Origin: Wuchereria bancrofti
Taxonomy: Eukaryota > Nematoda > Chromadorea > Rhabditida > Onchocercidae
Direction of reading: 5' to 3'
Length of the DNA: 64,000 nucleotides
NCBI GenBank assembly: GCA_005281725.1
Contig: SSBO01000001.1
Location: 1,782,399-1,846,398 of the forward strand
Shown here piece after piece: positions 1 to 13,957 of the stretch. The notes beneath the pieces were generated by a model. The model did no database searches, was not told the DNA's origin, and saw only the letters and a list, made by a program, of their open reading frames with translations. Both the position numbers and the translations under genes were made by a program. The first letter of the stretch is position 1; every line of letters starts with the position of its first letter.

Positions 1-1038
1 TGCTTCTAAATTCTATTATTTCACTACTTATCATTATTACCTTAATATCAATTTGTTGCTCTTATTAATTTACATTTCTCCACAGTAACATATCTAATGC
101 TAAAGAAATACTGTAAGAATTTGAACAATGATTAGATGACTATGTGATCAATATTTGTGCAAATTTTTTTTCCAGATTTAGTTATTACTAAGAATATTTC
201 TCTATATACGTCGTTATACGTCATTTTTGATTTCAACGTAAACGCAGGTATGGTACAATTTGCCTATTTCTCCAAAGAAATATTCATTTTTTAAAAGTCT
301 TTCATTTTATACTGATAGTATATGTCATAACTATAAGTGATAAACTACATTTTACAAAATAGGCTTTTGTTTTCTTCCCTTCTTTGTCATAACACTCGGA
401 AAGATCAAATTTTTTCAATTTAGTATAAAACACTGATTAAATTCAATATCAGTCGTTATTTAATGATTAGATGAGGAAGTTTTCCAACATTATACATCAA
501 TGTAAATTCCTAAACATTAATTTAATAACTTGAATTTAAAAAAAAAAGACATTTCGCTGAATCTTTTCAAATTATACTGAAATGAAAAAGTTGTATCACT
601 TTAAGGAATAAACAGAGATATCGACAAAAGTAAGAAGTACAATGCATGGACGATGGAAGAGTAATGATGAATTAAAGAAATGAAAATTAGTAATGAATGA
701 TAAAAAATTTAAACTAAAATCAATAGTGTAAATTTGTATGAGTCAAACTAAATTTTACATTTGTTGGCTTATATTTTAATGTAATCTTATTTTCAATAGT
801 ACTATCAACGAAAGAGATATTACAATTAATTAATTTGTGCTAATTCCTATTTCATTTCATTGAAAAAAAAAAGACACTGACAAATGTGGGAAATATTTTG
901 AAATTAATAGAAAATTCAGATATTCAAAAAGCTTGATTTGTTACCTGTTCATATATGCAGGGAAGGGCATGTGCACATTATTTACAAATTAATAGCGCGT
1001 GAAAAGCGCTCGCACCACACCTTGCGATAGAGATGCAA
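1..1038. other. intergenic, no gene seen
   Basis: A+T-rich sequence with many short stop-bounded frames on both strands. I see no splice-bounded coding exon, RNA gene or clear repeat. The last 30 bases, downstream of the minus-strand tRNA, include a short A run at 1002-1005 that reads as TTTT on the tRNA strand and could act as a weak RNA polymerase III terminator. Confidence 0.6.
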
Positions 1039-1110
1039 TGCCTCATGCTGGAATCGAACCAGCGACCTTCTGTTTACTAGACAGACGCTCTGCCCCTGAG
1101 CCAATGAGGC
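1039..1110 (-). tRNA. tRNA-Thr (anticodon AGU)
   Basis: The reverse complement folds as a complete 72-nt cloverleaf. The acceptor stem pairs GCCTCAT with ATGAGGC and is followed by an A discriminator. The D arm begins at GGCTC. The anticodon stem TCTGT/ACAGA closes the loop CTAGTAA, giving anticodon AGT (AGU in RNA), which reads ACU threonine codons after inosine modification. The T arm GCTGG-TTCGATT-CCAGC contains a near-perfect B box. There is no intron, and CCA is not encoded, as normal for eukaryotes. A TTTT run on this strand about 34 bases past the 3' end may terminate RNA polymerase III. The stems are intact, so this is probably functional and not a tRNA-derived repeat. Confidence 0.95.
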
Positions 1111-2272
1111 CCTAGGTTCACCCTCAAATTGCTAAGTTATAACAGGTTAAAAATTTAGGAATCGATTGGTATTCAGATGACATGAAATAGTTGACAGTTA
1201 TTATGTCACCCCGTCTCTCCGCGACACGCCAGAAAAAGGACCGAGAAATTTCAGAGTAAGAATAGGCCGAGCCGTATTCTACGGACGTGAGCTATTCTTA
1301 ACATTAAATTCGGATTGATATTGGAGATTTCCTTCTTGTTTTTTTTTTTTTTTTGAGAACGAGAGGAGTTTTTACGTGGAATTATTTAAGCTTGTGATAT
1401 GCGGAAATGTTCAGTCTTGATGGAATTTCTTAGTACAAAGCTAATAAGCGCAAGTTTTTGCATGGTGAGATAATACGTGAGATTATTTATTGCCTTGTGC
1501 AAAGAAATGGGAATTGTTGGCGAAGAGTTAGGTGATGAATGAATGTGAATGTTTCTTCTTTTTTTTCTCAATTATATTATGTAATATGAGGAAAAGGAAA
1601 ATCCGTAGACTTTTTCTGCTCCGCAGTATAGCAAAAGACATTGAGAGATGTTGAGAAGCAGAATGAGTGCAGATTTTCAGTAATATTTTGAATAGATGTG
1701 ATGTTTCTTTTGACTGCAGTGATGTCGTTTTTGCGAATGTTAATTGGTTTTTTACAAAAATTTAAAATTGAATATTGAATTTATGCGTTAATTTCAGTAG
1801 AAAAAAGATACTATATAACGGCAAAGATTGATAATGAGATATAGTTCTTTAGAGATAGCAAAGATATTCCATTGCTAACAAATGTTGGAGTGATTCAGAA
1901 AGCATGTAGAAGAAATGTATATTGCGTGAATATTAATAAGAAAGTAACAAAGACTATTGTATATTGGAGAAACAATTGTGATGGATGGAAAAGAACTTGG
2001 AAAGTCTCGGTGCTTTGTTTTCAGAGCAGGAAAGACGCAAAGTTTAGTTTGTACGTAGTACCGTGATTTCGTTCAATTGAATATACTTCTATTCCGAGAA
2101 GTTTGGTCGACAGATTGAGTTTGCGCATTTAAAGAAAGGTAATGTCAGTCGAGAAATTATCGAAAATAACATCTGAACAATCATTGTTATTTCTCAGATT
2201 TGTTAAGTCTTAAAGCAGAAGTATGAAATTTTTTTAATTAAAAAAAAGTTATGAAGAAATAATTTTGCAGGA
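1111..2272. other. upstream region between tRNA-Thr and ORC1
   Basis: No coding exon recognised. Bases 1205-1295 are noticeably richer in C+G and CpG than their surroundings and may be part of the ORC1 promoter or of an upstream untranslated exon; this is inference. A T tract lies near 1340-1354. A 3' splice site ending at 2270 (AATTTTGCAG) sits two bases before the proposed ORC1 start, so the 5' end of that mRNA is probably made by SL trans-splicing or by joining to an untranslated exon in this region. Confidence 0.5.
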
Positions 2273-5200
2273 ATGTTCACGAATAAGAATGCGTTATGGG
2301 ATGAGAAATCTGAAAATACAAACAGCTTGGTGACGAAAGATGAAGGTATTCCAATTTTTGGTTAACTGTATGCTTCTTTTGCTTCAATGAATATTACGCC
2401 ATGATTTTCTTCAGTGAATTTTATTAACCCATTCCTTTTTTTTTCTTTTGACTTGAATCTTTTCATCCGAACACTTCTGTAGCAGTTTCACAAAGTTGTG
2501 CAATTTTGGTGTTTTGAAACCAAATAGATTCGTCAATTTAGGAGTGCTTTAAGCAAATATGACAAAGATATCAATCATTTATTGTATTTAACAGTGGTTG
2601 GAAATTTTTGAGTAGTTTAGGACAAAGGGAAAAATAAATAAAGTTATGGGGACATTCTAATATCAAGCGTTTTCATGTTTTATTTGGTCTTTTTGTTGTA
2701 AATCTGTTTTCAGTTAGCTTTTTTTAGGAAATGAAAATATTTCAAATAAAAGAATTTTGCCTAAACGAAAAGCGAAATCGATGGGACGGCAGTATTTTGA
2801 AGACCTATTTGTCTTGAATTCACCACCGAACAAGCGTAGTCGATCATCATTGGTGCTACAGCAAGCTAAGCTGGTTCCTGTTTTTAATTATGACGACAAT
2901 TTAAATAGGGTAAATAAATCTTATTTTTGTGTCTACATTATCCTTATTCTTTTTCATAATCATCCATTTCATAGAAAATTTCGTCTTTCGTAGGTTTTTC
3001 TGCGATTCATTTAAATTAATAGGTTTCGAAAAAATTCAAGGGTTGACTTGTAGAAGTTTAATTCCAGATATCCTAAATTTTGTAGTTTGATTGTTTCAAC
3101 GTATTTTGTCATTTCAGTTTGGATTTGAAAAAGAAGAAGATAGCGACGAAGATTCCGAAAATATCAAATCAAAGGTTTTGGATGCTTCACGAATATCACT
3201 TCCATCGACGGTGATAGAAGTACCAAAAGCTTGTAAAAGAAGGGTCTCGTAAGTTACTAATTTTCACAAATAAAAGTCAGCATTAAATTCTTCCGTCTTT
3301 TCCACAGATTTGTGCTATATTTATATGTAATTACTTTGATGATTAAAGGAAGGTGCTTAAGGGTTGCTTCGAAAATATGGAAATCTAAGAAATCATCAAT
3401 TTGGAAACAGAAGATTGGGGTGTCTGATGATGGTTTTTCACTGCATAAATCATTTAAGCTGAAAAATACTGCAGTACATGCTGAAGTTGATTTCGTCGAC
3501 GGAGAAGTTCAGAAAAGTAAATCTGAAAAAGTTAATGAAAACCTGGAGAAGCCCTTTAAACGGATTGATGGCCTGTATTTAAATCATTGTAAGAAACCGT
3601 TCATTATAGTAAAGCGAACGAAAGTTTTTGCTGGAGCTAAGTTCATCAATGATGAGGTAATTCATTCGCTGGAATTTGAGTTTTAAAACAGTATAAATGG
3701 TTTCAAAAACCTTTACCATTTTCTGTTGATTTTTGAAGAACTGGATTTATTGCAGCGCAGTTCCTCAGGACGAGGATCTGAAGATAATGATAGTGATAAA
3801 GATTTTGGGTTTTCTGGAATGTTGGAAAATCTCACTGAACTAGATTTTGATTCCGGAACTAATTCAAACATTCGTTCTGAAAAGAATCGAAAAATAAGGT
3901 CTGTTACATTCCAAAAACTCTAGAAAGTGATATTATGATAAAATTTCTCTTCTCATAACTCATGAAAAGTAGAAGTTTCAGACGCCAGCATAACTCAGTA
4001 TGCAGAAGCAAGCGGTTAATTGCAGGTAAATTTATTTTTTATCATTAAATTCTGGAATGTGTTCATAGCGATGCTTACCATTGTTTGGCATAAAAACCAA
4101 AACTTTTGATTCAATTATATTTTAATTTATTTTGTCCATTAGCATGTTATTGTTCATATCACACTTGAATTGCATATGATAGTATTCCATTATCAGAACA
4201 GAGTAACATTGTATTGGTGTTATGGAATTCTGGTATTTAATCGACCTTTCATATTTCAGAAAAAAAATCGAACGATCAATATACCACATGTAGTATCATT
4301 TCGAACGTGTGTTCAATGGTAACTTTTTAACATAGATATTGGATTTTTCAGCTGGGTAAAAAGTAATTTAGGTTGCTGAATGTGAAATATGACAGACTTT
4401 TTTAATGCTTGTACTTAATTTAGATTTAATTTATCAGTCTGTACTTTCCGAAGTAATTGCCACATTGAAAAGTTACACCTAAATATAGCTGAATTTCTGA
4501 TCTAATGAACTTACGATTTTAGAGAGTCGAAACTCTAGAGGCAGTTTATCGTCGTTTACACACTTCTGAGATTCCAGAACACTTACCTTGTAGGGAATCG
4601 GAATTCGATCGGATATGTGCATTTATAAAAGGATGCGTTACAAATGATGCGATTTCGCAAGCAATGTATGTAAGTGGTGTGCCAGGTACTGGTAAAACCG
4701 CAACCGTACTGCAGGTGAGTTTTTCTTTTCTACTTTAACGCTGATACTGATAAGAGGCAATTTGTGTGTAGTAAATGATGAATTATCTTTGAGACTAATT
4801 TTAAGAATCTGGACGCGCTGGTGTTTAACAGTCAATATAATATCATGATAATGATAATGTTGACGAGAATCTTTGATTTATTTTTGATCTTGAATGGCAG
4901 TTTGAAGATTACTTTTCATTTTTCATACTATATATGCTTTATATTGTTATATAAAGGCCATCGCATAGTTAAAATGTAGAATTAGAATACATTTTTTTTT
5001 TTTTTTTCATATTTTAAAACTAAAATTTGATGTTGTAATTTTTGCAGGCTGTGCGTCACCTGAAAGCTTCAGAGAATTTTTCTGGATTTAATTTTGTTGC
5101 GGTTAATGCAATGGAACTATCAGATCCGAAACAAATATTTGTCAAAATTTACCAGGATTTATTCAGTTTGAAGAAGAAAATCGCTCCAAAGTAAGTTGAA

Positions 5201-7418
5201 GTACTCATTCATGCTGAATTTCGCTGCACTATATCGAAAATTTAATAGCTATGATTCCAACTAAAGTACTTCGTCTGATCACCAGCTAATTTCATTGTGA
5301 TCAGTTTGATCCATCTTACCTTTGTTTTCTAACATTGTTTTTCTCATTTACTGAAACTTTCCACTCTCCATTTGTTGTTGGATCTATATTCTGCATTTAC
5401 TGAAGTATTAATAAATTCCTTTCATTTTTTTTTCATGTTTTTCATGAAGAAATTGATACTTTTTAAAACAATTATAGGACAGCACGAAAGAAACTGAACA
5501 ATATCTTTCAGTATCATGACAAGAAACGATTACCAATTATTGTTTTAGTTGATGAGGTAAATAGTTCTTGTTTCTAATATTTACGTTCGAATTAATGAAT
5601 GTTTATGAACCCTGTCTTTGTCGCATTTCTGCTTCCTCTAACTTCCAGCTAATATTTGATACAGAATTTGAGAAGGTTACTTACAACATTTTTCAGAAAT
5701 TAACGGAAAGGTTTGCCATGGAGCAGAAAATGATTGATAGCGTGTTGGAAGAAAGAGAGAGAAAAACCTCTAGTTTTTAAGGCTTTTCAGTTTATCGATA
5801 AGTAGACATTATATTTGGTTGACTTTCCACCATCCAAATCTAAATTGTTTATTGAAGTGGAATTCTTCGAAGAAAATGCATGGATATGGCAGCAAAATGT
5901 ACATATATTTTTTAGCTGGACCTATTAAATACTAAAAAGCAAGAAATAATTTACGATATATTCAACTGGTCAGCAAATGAAGAATCACTTGTAAGTGTCA
6001 TAGCTATTGCGAACACTCTCGATCTTCCGGAAAGACTTTTTTCGCAACGCGTTTCAAGTCGATTGGTAAGTTGTAAAACAAACGTAGGTTTGAACAACTT
6101 TCTTCAAAATTGCTTTCTTCAAAATTCCTTGTTCTAGGGTGCTAATAGGCTTTGTTTTCAACCGTATGATCATGATGAAGTTGCATACATCATCCGAGAT
6201 CGTCTACGTGATTCAACTGCTGTTGAAGCGGAAGCTATTGAATTAGCAAGCCGAAAAGTAAGTTAATATTTTTTATGTTAATTTGAAGTACATTAATAAG
6301 GGATGATATTTTTTATTAAGCATATGATTGTTTTTGTTAATTCGTCAGCTGTGAAGGAAGATTAAAATAAGATCAATCAAATACACAGAAGAAAGTAAAT
6401 TAATTTTCCAGCTCTTTCTTTGCAGTTTAATAATTTTTCCTTACTACTTATGAAGATTATTTCCAATTCGTTTTCGTAAAAGTATAAGTCATATAGATTG
6501 GTATTAGACTATTTGTGAATAGACTGTTGATATTTATGTTTTACCTTCTGCAACAGTTCACTTCAAGCTGCAGTTTTTAGGTAGCAGCTATCTCGGGTGA
6601 TCTGCGAAAAGCCCTTGATATCCTTCGAAGTGCTACAGAGCTTGCAATTAGTGCTAATCAGAAACAACTTACGATGAAAAACGTAAACATTTCCATGGGT
6701 GATTATTGAATTAGGCTTTTTGTATAAGAAAATGCCTTTTTGTTATTAATAATCTTGAAATATTGTTGTTTAGGTACAAGAGGCTATTCGCCAAGCATCA
6801 ACAAGTGTTAGGGTTGAGTTGATACGAGCTTTACCACGTCATTCTATTCTGCTTCTTCGTGCTGCTCTTGCTGAACAGTTGAGTTCAGGTTTGTTATTAA
6901 TTATCCTACAAAATTCACCAATAAATCACCGAAACACAAGAATGCAGTTTTAGTTGTTTTGGATTAAGAGAAATAAGGAAGTGTCAAAAATGTTTAACTG
7001 ACTAAATGTTAGTCGAAGTCGAGCAAAACTGATTATGTTTATATAACAGTTTCGGATTTTAGGCTTGGATGAATTCCAGTTTCACCTTCTTTTTAAACAG
7101 TATCGCTTGCAATGCAATGTTGCAAACATTAATCCTATGTCGACAAGTGCTACATATCGAAATGCTATGGAAATGTGTAGGTCAGTGGGCAATTAAAAAT
7201 ATTTTTTCAGTTCGTTTAGTCTTTTCTGCTATTGTTCCTTTTGTTCTTGTATGATATAAAAAATATGTTGATTTGTAAAACCTTTTTTTTTTTATTGCAG
7301 TGAACGATTATTAGTAGCAGCGTCTGGAACTGGTAGTATGTCTCGACGTTTCCGTCTTGGAATGACAACCCATGATATACAGTTTGCTTTCAAGCAAATC
7401 GACGAATCAGTCCTTTAA
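2273..7418 (+). CDS. orc-1: origin recognition complex subunit 1 (ORC1), AAA+ ATPase
   Basis: ORC1 is the ATP-binding core subunit of the origin recognition complex that loads MCM helicase onto chromatin. I join 16 exons: 2273-2345, 2728-2909, 3118-3248, 3308-3656, 3756-3898, 3982-4025, 4260-4318, 4523-4714, 5048-5190, 5478-5556, 5916-6065, 6138-6257, 6581-6682, 6774-6888, 7063-7180, 7301-7418. The sum is 2118 nt, 705 residues, all GT-AG and in frame. Residues 1-330 are charged and low in complexity, with basic clusters that could be nuclear signals. The AAA+ core has Walker A GVPGTGKT at about 379-386, Walker B ending LVDELD at about 462-467, a sensor-1 segment (IANTLDLPE) and sensor-2 GDLRKALDILR. 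A winged-helix-like C-terminus follows. No BAH domain is recognisable. The ATG lies two bases after a strong acceptor (2270), suggesting trans-splicing. A candidate AATAAA is at 7603-7608. CDC6 shares this core, but the residue pattern favours ORC1. Confidence 0.92.
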
Positions 7419-10400
7419 ACTAACTTTTTGGATTATTTTTCCAGTCTTTCTTAAATAACAGGAAAAATGTGGAGGCTAGTTGATCTCAACTATGATTCTT
7501 GAAGTGGTTGAGAATTCTTTTATGATTAGACATGTAGATTTCAATGATACTTTCCCTGTATATGGTTGTTTAAAAAATTTTTAGTTATTTTAAACAACTC
7601 GAAATAAAAATACGGGATTTCTTTCAATATAATTTCGTTTTGTCATGCAGTTTTAAGATGGAAGAGATTGGGAATCTTTTAATATTTTTTAAATATTTGG
7701 TTTAAAAGTTAAGTATGTTGTTCAGAATCTTTCTTAATTTTTAAAAGCATAATTGATGCTATCACCTTTCTTGATATTTAGAAGCATAATTGATGATATC
7801 ACGCTATTACAGGTTAGTAGCTTTTGCTGTTAAATTGCAAGCTACATTGATTATTCTAATTATTCTTTCACATTACTTAACACTCCCTTCCAATTCCATA
7901 TATGTGTCTTATAATGATTAGCTATGTTTCTTAGATGAATTTAGGATTGAATTCATCACTATGACGGCAATTAATTATTGGATGTGTAAGGCGAGTGTCT
8001 GTCAATTATTTAGGTGATTTTTCCTTTAGGAATAATTAATATTTTATTTACATCCTATTCAATTCGTTTTTTGATTTTAAAATTCATTCTGGAATCAATA
8101 ACGGCCTATTGTTATTCCTTGGTTATTCATTGTGCTTATTATGTAAATGTTTTTCATATCAGATTTATCTGTAGGTTCGTCCCTCAATTTTTTGAAAATT
8201 AGGAGATGAAAAAACATGTATTTTCCATCAAGTTTTTCCTCATTTCATTCTGTTATGCTAATCTTTTGAATTTTTTTCATTTCTGTAGGATATCGTTTCC
8301 GGACTTTCTAGGAGTGTATTGTAGTTTTGGTCTTAATTAACCAGCACCTTATAATAAGTGGCACATTTTCTAAGGCATATGCAGAAAACAAAGTAGGCGC
8401 AATAAAAAATATAAGGAAGATGATTGGGTGAGGCGAAGCTATTACCAACATTATTAATTTTCACGTCACACTTCATATTTGCGGGATGTTCAGGATTTGA
8501 TTTTTGTCAAACTTAATGTAGAAGAAAAGATCGTTATATTTGATCATTATTTCTATTTTTAAATAATGTTCAGGTATTGTAAGATGTTCTTATTTGATAT
8601 TTATTCCAAATATCTAGTTTTCTTTAGGGAGTTGGGATAGGAGATTGAAAAGACCAAACACTTTATTATCAAACATTCGTTTTCAAATAACCTTTATTCC
8701 TTTTTTCATTTCAACTTTCTTCGTTCTATTGCATTTGAGAAAATTTAGTGATTTAAAATGTTTAAAATATCTCTAATGTCACAGTATTAGAAATGTACAA
8801 CTGCCGTACCGATTTGAGCATCTGCTAATTTGCACATATTTAATTGGTTCTGTAAATATGAATACTACAAAAATGATTTCTTGTGGGTCTCCGTTTGTGA
8901 CAACTTGGGTTACCATATATACATTACATTTCATGTGAAGCATATGCATGCCTTCTCTAATTTAGCAATTTTCTTACGCCCTACTTCTCTCTTTCATCAC
9001 AAAATATCTTTTTTTGGTTTTTACAAAACGAACTACGTGCATTCCAATGTTGATTTCATGTTATTTCACTATAAATTGTAAATTTCACTTTCTAGAAAGA
9101 AATTTTAGATTTTTTTCAGATTACATTTTTCTACATGTCAATTTTTTTAAGTTTGGAGAATTTATTGCAGTAATTTATGAAGTAAAGAAATTTTTGCTAC
9201 TAGATTTTGCTGTTTGGTATATTTCTTGGTACAAACTGCCATTAATTTCATGTTTCTTTATATGAAAATATAGTTGGTAAATTGCAGGGTACATATTGTG
9301 AGGTGTATATTTGTAAAGAATGCTATATTTTTTAAAGAAGCAATTTCCACCATAAATCTTAAAATCTTCTTCTGAGGTTGGTAGTTAAATCGAAGAGAGA
9401 ATTAGTAAAGAGCCAAGTGGTAGCTGAAGTTATTACTGGTCTAAAATTTCTATCTTTCTGAAAATATAAAATGTTTTGCTTTAATTAAGATGTAAGTTAA
9501 TGGGCATTGTGGCTAAAAAATAGCACTGTGTGGTAGAGACAATACATGAAAGTTTTACCTTATCGAATTAATGAACGTTTAACCTGAGACTAGAAAGAAT
9601 CAGGGGGTGCTTTTTATTTGTAATTTGACCTTCTGCAAAATATATAAGGTTAAGTTATGCTTTATAGAAGACGTGAATTTTTTGAAAAATTGTATTATCG
9701 TGGTGCGCATCCTGCGGTTATGCAGCGAAAAGATTAGAATTATAATGATGAAATGTATGAATGGGTCATAAAGAGGGATAAAGTAGTATGCGGTAAGGGA
9801 AATCCAAAAAGTCCATTTAGAAAGCTTCCGGAATTATATATAAATCTGTTTAATTTAAATTAATATAATTATAGAATGCTATCCATAACAAAACATAATT
9901 GAGGATGCAGGAAAAGTGGAAGAGCTTTGGTGAAATTACCCAGCATGGAAACTAGTTAGAAGTAACAAATTTGCTTTCATGAGTAATCCACGCCTATTAC
10001 ACTTAACTGAGTTTTTATTTGATGAATAAATGATGATTCGCTGGTTTTTATTAACATTGCAATCGTTGAAGTACTTTATTTCCAATTCACTGGAGCAATG
10101 CTTTGCCTCATTTCGACGCACTATGACAGGTAATATTGTGAAATTGTTTTTTTTTTTATCCAATGGATATTTTTTAATTGTAGGAATGTGTAATAGTTTG
10201 ATTATTGATTTATCAGTCATGTTCATCTGTATCGCTCAAAGATACAAAATACTGATTCATCTCAATTGCTATGTCCTATCGATTGGAAATTTTTTGAAAT
10301 GTGAAAGCGAACGTTAATTCGTTTTGGTGAAATTGGTTGATTGATTGAAAGAGAGAAAGGAAGTATGAATATGATACATAACAGGAATAACTCAGAAGGT

Positions 10401-13400
10401 TTGCTTCAAAAAAAAATCATCATAAACATTGCATGCATAGTGTATAATTATTTATATATATATATAGAAAAGATAAGCTCAACATCAAACCATATTTTTT
10501 CATTAGTGACGTACGGATGACAGAGAGTAGAAGAATTAAATGTATAAGACACACATAGAGAAAACGTTATGAACTTTGTTGTCATTTTTAAAACAGCACG
10601 CGATATTTTACAGGTAGTGGCAATAGTGATGGTTTGTTGTTAATGTATTGGTGTTCCTGATTGCATTGATAATGCTCATTTTTTAAATCTTCTTATCATT
10701 TTTAGTATAAAAATTTTAAATTAATTTACTTGAAATTTGTTTTTTAATATTTCTTTTTATCAGAGAATTCTTTTAATAGTACTTCCGGTAATATCGTATT
10801 ATCATTAATATACAGGATCGAATAATCACAGGTATCGCTATATATTTTTTTGCCATAAATATTTATTATTCTCTTATTTATTTTGATTCATTATTATAGT
10901 TGTAAAATTTGCTGAAATATAAATAGATCTCAAAAAATTTTGATTTTCTTTTTCATACAGCCGTTTTTAGAAATGGAATTAGATGGAGCTTTCAAATATC
11001 ACTAATTCATGTCCTTGAATTTGTCATTGATTCTGACACTCTTTCCCTTATTTTATTCCCTGTTGTTGAAAATTGCCGAAAATTCTTGTTATCAAAGGAT
11101 TTTCTGATTTTTCATTCTTTCCATTCTTTGCTTCTTTAATCCTTTTTTTTTTCTTTTTCATTTGAAACTCTCTGGAAGTGGACGAATGGATTTTTATTGT
11201 TATAGAATGTTACAGTGAGTTGATTAAAAGATGTTAAAAGCTGCTGATCGCATAATATGCTTGATTCTTTTGTGAGATTTATTTTTTCCTGCTTTTAGTC
11301 CTTCATGTTGACTATTTTTGATACACTTCGGTTTCCAAGGATTTTTTAGTAGCTCATTTTTTAGCTTAAATTTTAAATTTTACTTCTCTATCTTTTATTC
11401 GTTCTCTTTTCAAAATTTCTTAAGACAAAAAAATGAATGTCATAACGTTTATTTTTCGTACTTATTTTTAGCTAAAAGAAATTAAGGAAGAAGAAAGTGC
11501 GTGAGTGCAAGCTGCAGTATCACTGATTCTGTCGCAGTATGTTTATATTCCCTTGTCCAAGTTTTTGTAATCTAATTGGTACTACCATGAATAGGTATAA
11601 TCAAACTTCAATTGGTACTTCATCAGCTGGATTAGAACTACTACCACACATATATTCATGGAAGCTTTCGAAAAGAATTGGTTGGTTTACGATTGGAATG
11701 GATAGTTTTTACATTTTTTTTAATCCTTAATTTTTTAAGCAGTTTCTCGTATTACAGAAAATGTAAATTTGCTAAAATTTTATTTCACGTTAGCCATAAT
11801 TCAAGGTTTTAATATTTTTAATGTTGGCACCATTAATTTATTTCTCGCTAAAACTATTAACTGAGGATATAATGGATTAGATCTGATTTTTAAGAAACAG
11901 ATATTTCGAGAATAAAAGGATATGAAATAGACAGTTTCTTTTTCCTTTATACTGCAAAGCTATTAACATCTATAAATTTGGGAGATTTACTTTTACCATA
12001 GAAGTTATATGAAATTTTGTTATGTTTTACCATAAATGTCAAAACTGATAATATTCTGATGATAAATTTTGTGTTGCCGATAGCAAATTGAGCTGGGTGA
12101 TTGCAATGTACAAGTATTTCTAAAATTATTTGAATAATAATTGTAGATAGTAGCATTCCAGGATTCGATTTAACATTTGGGTTAATTTGTATTACTTTTG
12201 TGTTTTTAATACTTTTACTGAAGCAGCTAAATTCATTGTTTTACGTAATAGTTATGGTGCATTATCTTTTGGATTATTTAAAAGGATGCTTTTGTTTTGC
12301 TGCTATATATTTCGATAGCGGATATGCATTTTTGAGTTAGAAATTCTCCATTATTAATTTGGATGATGACTTACCACATATTTTTTTTTTCTTATTGAAA
12401 TTAAATGTTGATAATGTTTAATTGAGTTTTTATATATTGTAAGTTCATTTTCTAGGTTGAAGACTAAAGATAACTTATCAAGGATTTTACTGACATTACT
12501 TTTATTTTAAAAAAAAGGTAAGAATATGTATGCATTTTTAGAAGAAAGTTAAAAGTATGGATAGATATGTTTTTTCTGCCAGCGCAGTCGAAACATAATT
12601 TGCTCATTTTGGCATTTTTTGCAAAAGAACAACGTGAAGAAGTAAAAATGTTTTGAAAAATTTATTTTTGCATTTATTTTAAACCGTATGAGTTGGTTTC
12701 GTCCTTAATTCAGCAAGTAATTAGTTGGGTAATCAATTATTAAGTTATTTTTTTAAAATTTTAGAATTTTTGGTTTTTAAAATTTTGTCCGTTTTTTTCT
12801 TCATTTTTCTAAACCTTAATAGTTAAATATACGTATGATGACGCTAACCTTAAATGGATATCTTTCACAAAAGTACTACAAAAAAATTGTGGATGGAATG
12901 AATGGAGAGTTTAACTAATATTTATAAGGGACTGTTAAAGGATGACTAAATGAAAAAAAGTGGATTAATTTTATCTCGTGGAGTTTTATAAGATTATAAG
13001 TTAGCATGCTGTTATGCAATTTTAGTTTATTATACAATTTAGACTCGATTTAGATTTATTAATGCTTTTAATTTAGCTCCAAATTATAGCTATCATCATT
13101 TTAACTAAAGACTCGATTAAGATAAATGGGCAGATGGATTGAATGGGCTGATGCTTGCTGGTTATGTCTCCCGTGTAATTTTGCTATGCGTTGAATGTAT
13201 AAGCAGTTTTGCTAATATAAAAGGGCTGTCATTATAATTTATTGATTTATAAGATGTAATTCTCTATGAAGTAAAAAGTCGCTCTATTTAAATCTTTTGT
13301 ATAGGAATTTACGAAGATGATCCATCTTGTTGTCCTGTAATCTTTCTATTTATTCTAGTTTCAGAAATTTCCATGATTAATTCATGATTTTATGCTAAGA

Positions 13401-13957
13401 AATGTTTACATTTAGGAATGGAAAAAGGGTAAAGCATTGTAGAAATGAGCGAGCCATATTATATTTTTGGTTCTATTTCGAGAGAATTTAGAATTTGACT
13501 ATCCTCAATATTTGAGTGACCTTTGGAGGAAAATAAAAGTAACAGCAAGAGAAAAAAATGATTCATTATATTTACTGCATTAATTGCTTTGTTCGTTTTA
13601 TTTAGGAGTAATTCGTGATTTCGAGTTTTGCGTAACTGGATACAAACAGTGGTTGAAACAATATAATATTTAGATAAGAATTGTTCATTCTTCATTCACC
13701 CTTGATCTCCTAAAGAATACTAAATTAAAATTGTAATATGTAGTAATTAAGCAAGAATGAGTCATTACTAGTAGGTCAGTAATTATTAACTACAATGTTA
13801 AGATTGGAGATTTTCCCATGCGTAAAATTAATTTAGAGAAATATATATATATTACCAAATCGTGTTGGGATGCCTCTGTAATATTATCTCCATGTCGTAT
13901 CGTTATATTTTAAAACTGTGATCTTAAATTCCAAAATGAATTTGGCTTTTTTTGCAG
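7419..13957. other. ORC1 3' end and long region upstream of the phosphatase
   Basis: The ORC1 3' UTR holds an 11-bp-stem hairpin at 7565-7598 just before AATAAA at 7603. The rest, about 6.3 kb, contains no recognised gene. Because the phosphatase model starting at 13958 lacks its ATG, one or more of its 5' exons should lie here, probably separated by a long intron. One exon-like ORF is 10030-10129, followed by a good donor (ACAG then GTAATA), but its phase does not join the first phosphatase exon directly. A short acceptor/donor pair near 10614-10631 was also seen and not accepted. Confidence 0.5.
7565..7598 (+). other. hairpin in the ORC1 3' UTR
   Basis: A perfect inverted repeat pairs GTTGTTTAAAA (7565-7575) with TTTTAAACAAC (7588-7598) across a 12-base loop. 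It lies 147 bases after the ORC1 stop and just before the candidate polyadenylation signal at 7603-7608. It may be a 3'-end or stability element in the mRNA; a chance hairpin in A+T-rich DNA is also possible. Confidence 0.5.

Noticed and set aside
1872..2066. 64-codon frame upstream of ORC1
   Set aside because: Begins with a non-ATG codon, has no donor in a phase that joins ORC1 exon 1, and shows no motif.
10030..10129. Possible first exon of the phosphatase gene
   Set aside because: Good donor at the end but the phase does not fit exon 13958-14071, and no intermediate exon could be supported.
11471..11499. Short exon-like segment after TTTTTAG with a GTGAGT donor
   Set aside because: The only open frame ends in phase 2, which is incompatible with the next phosphatase exon in phase 0.
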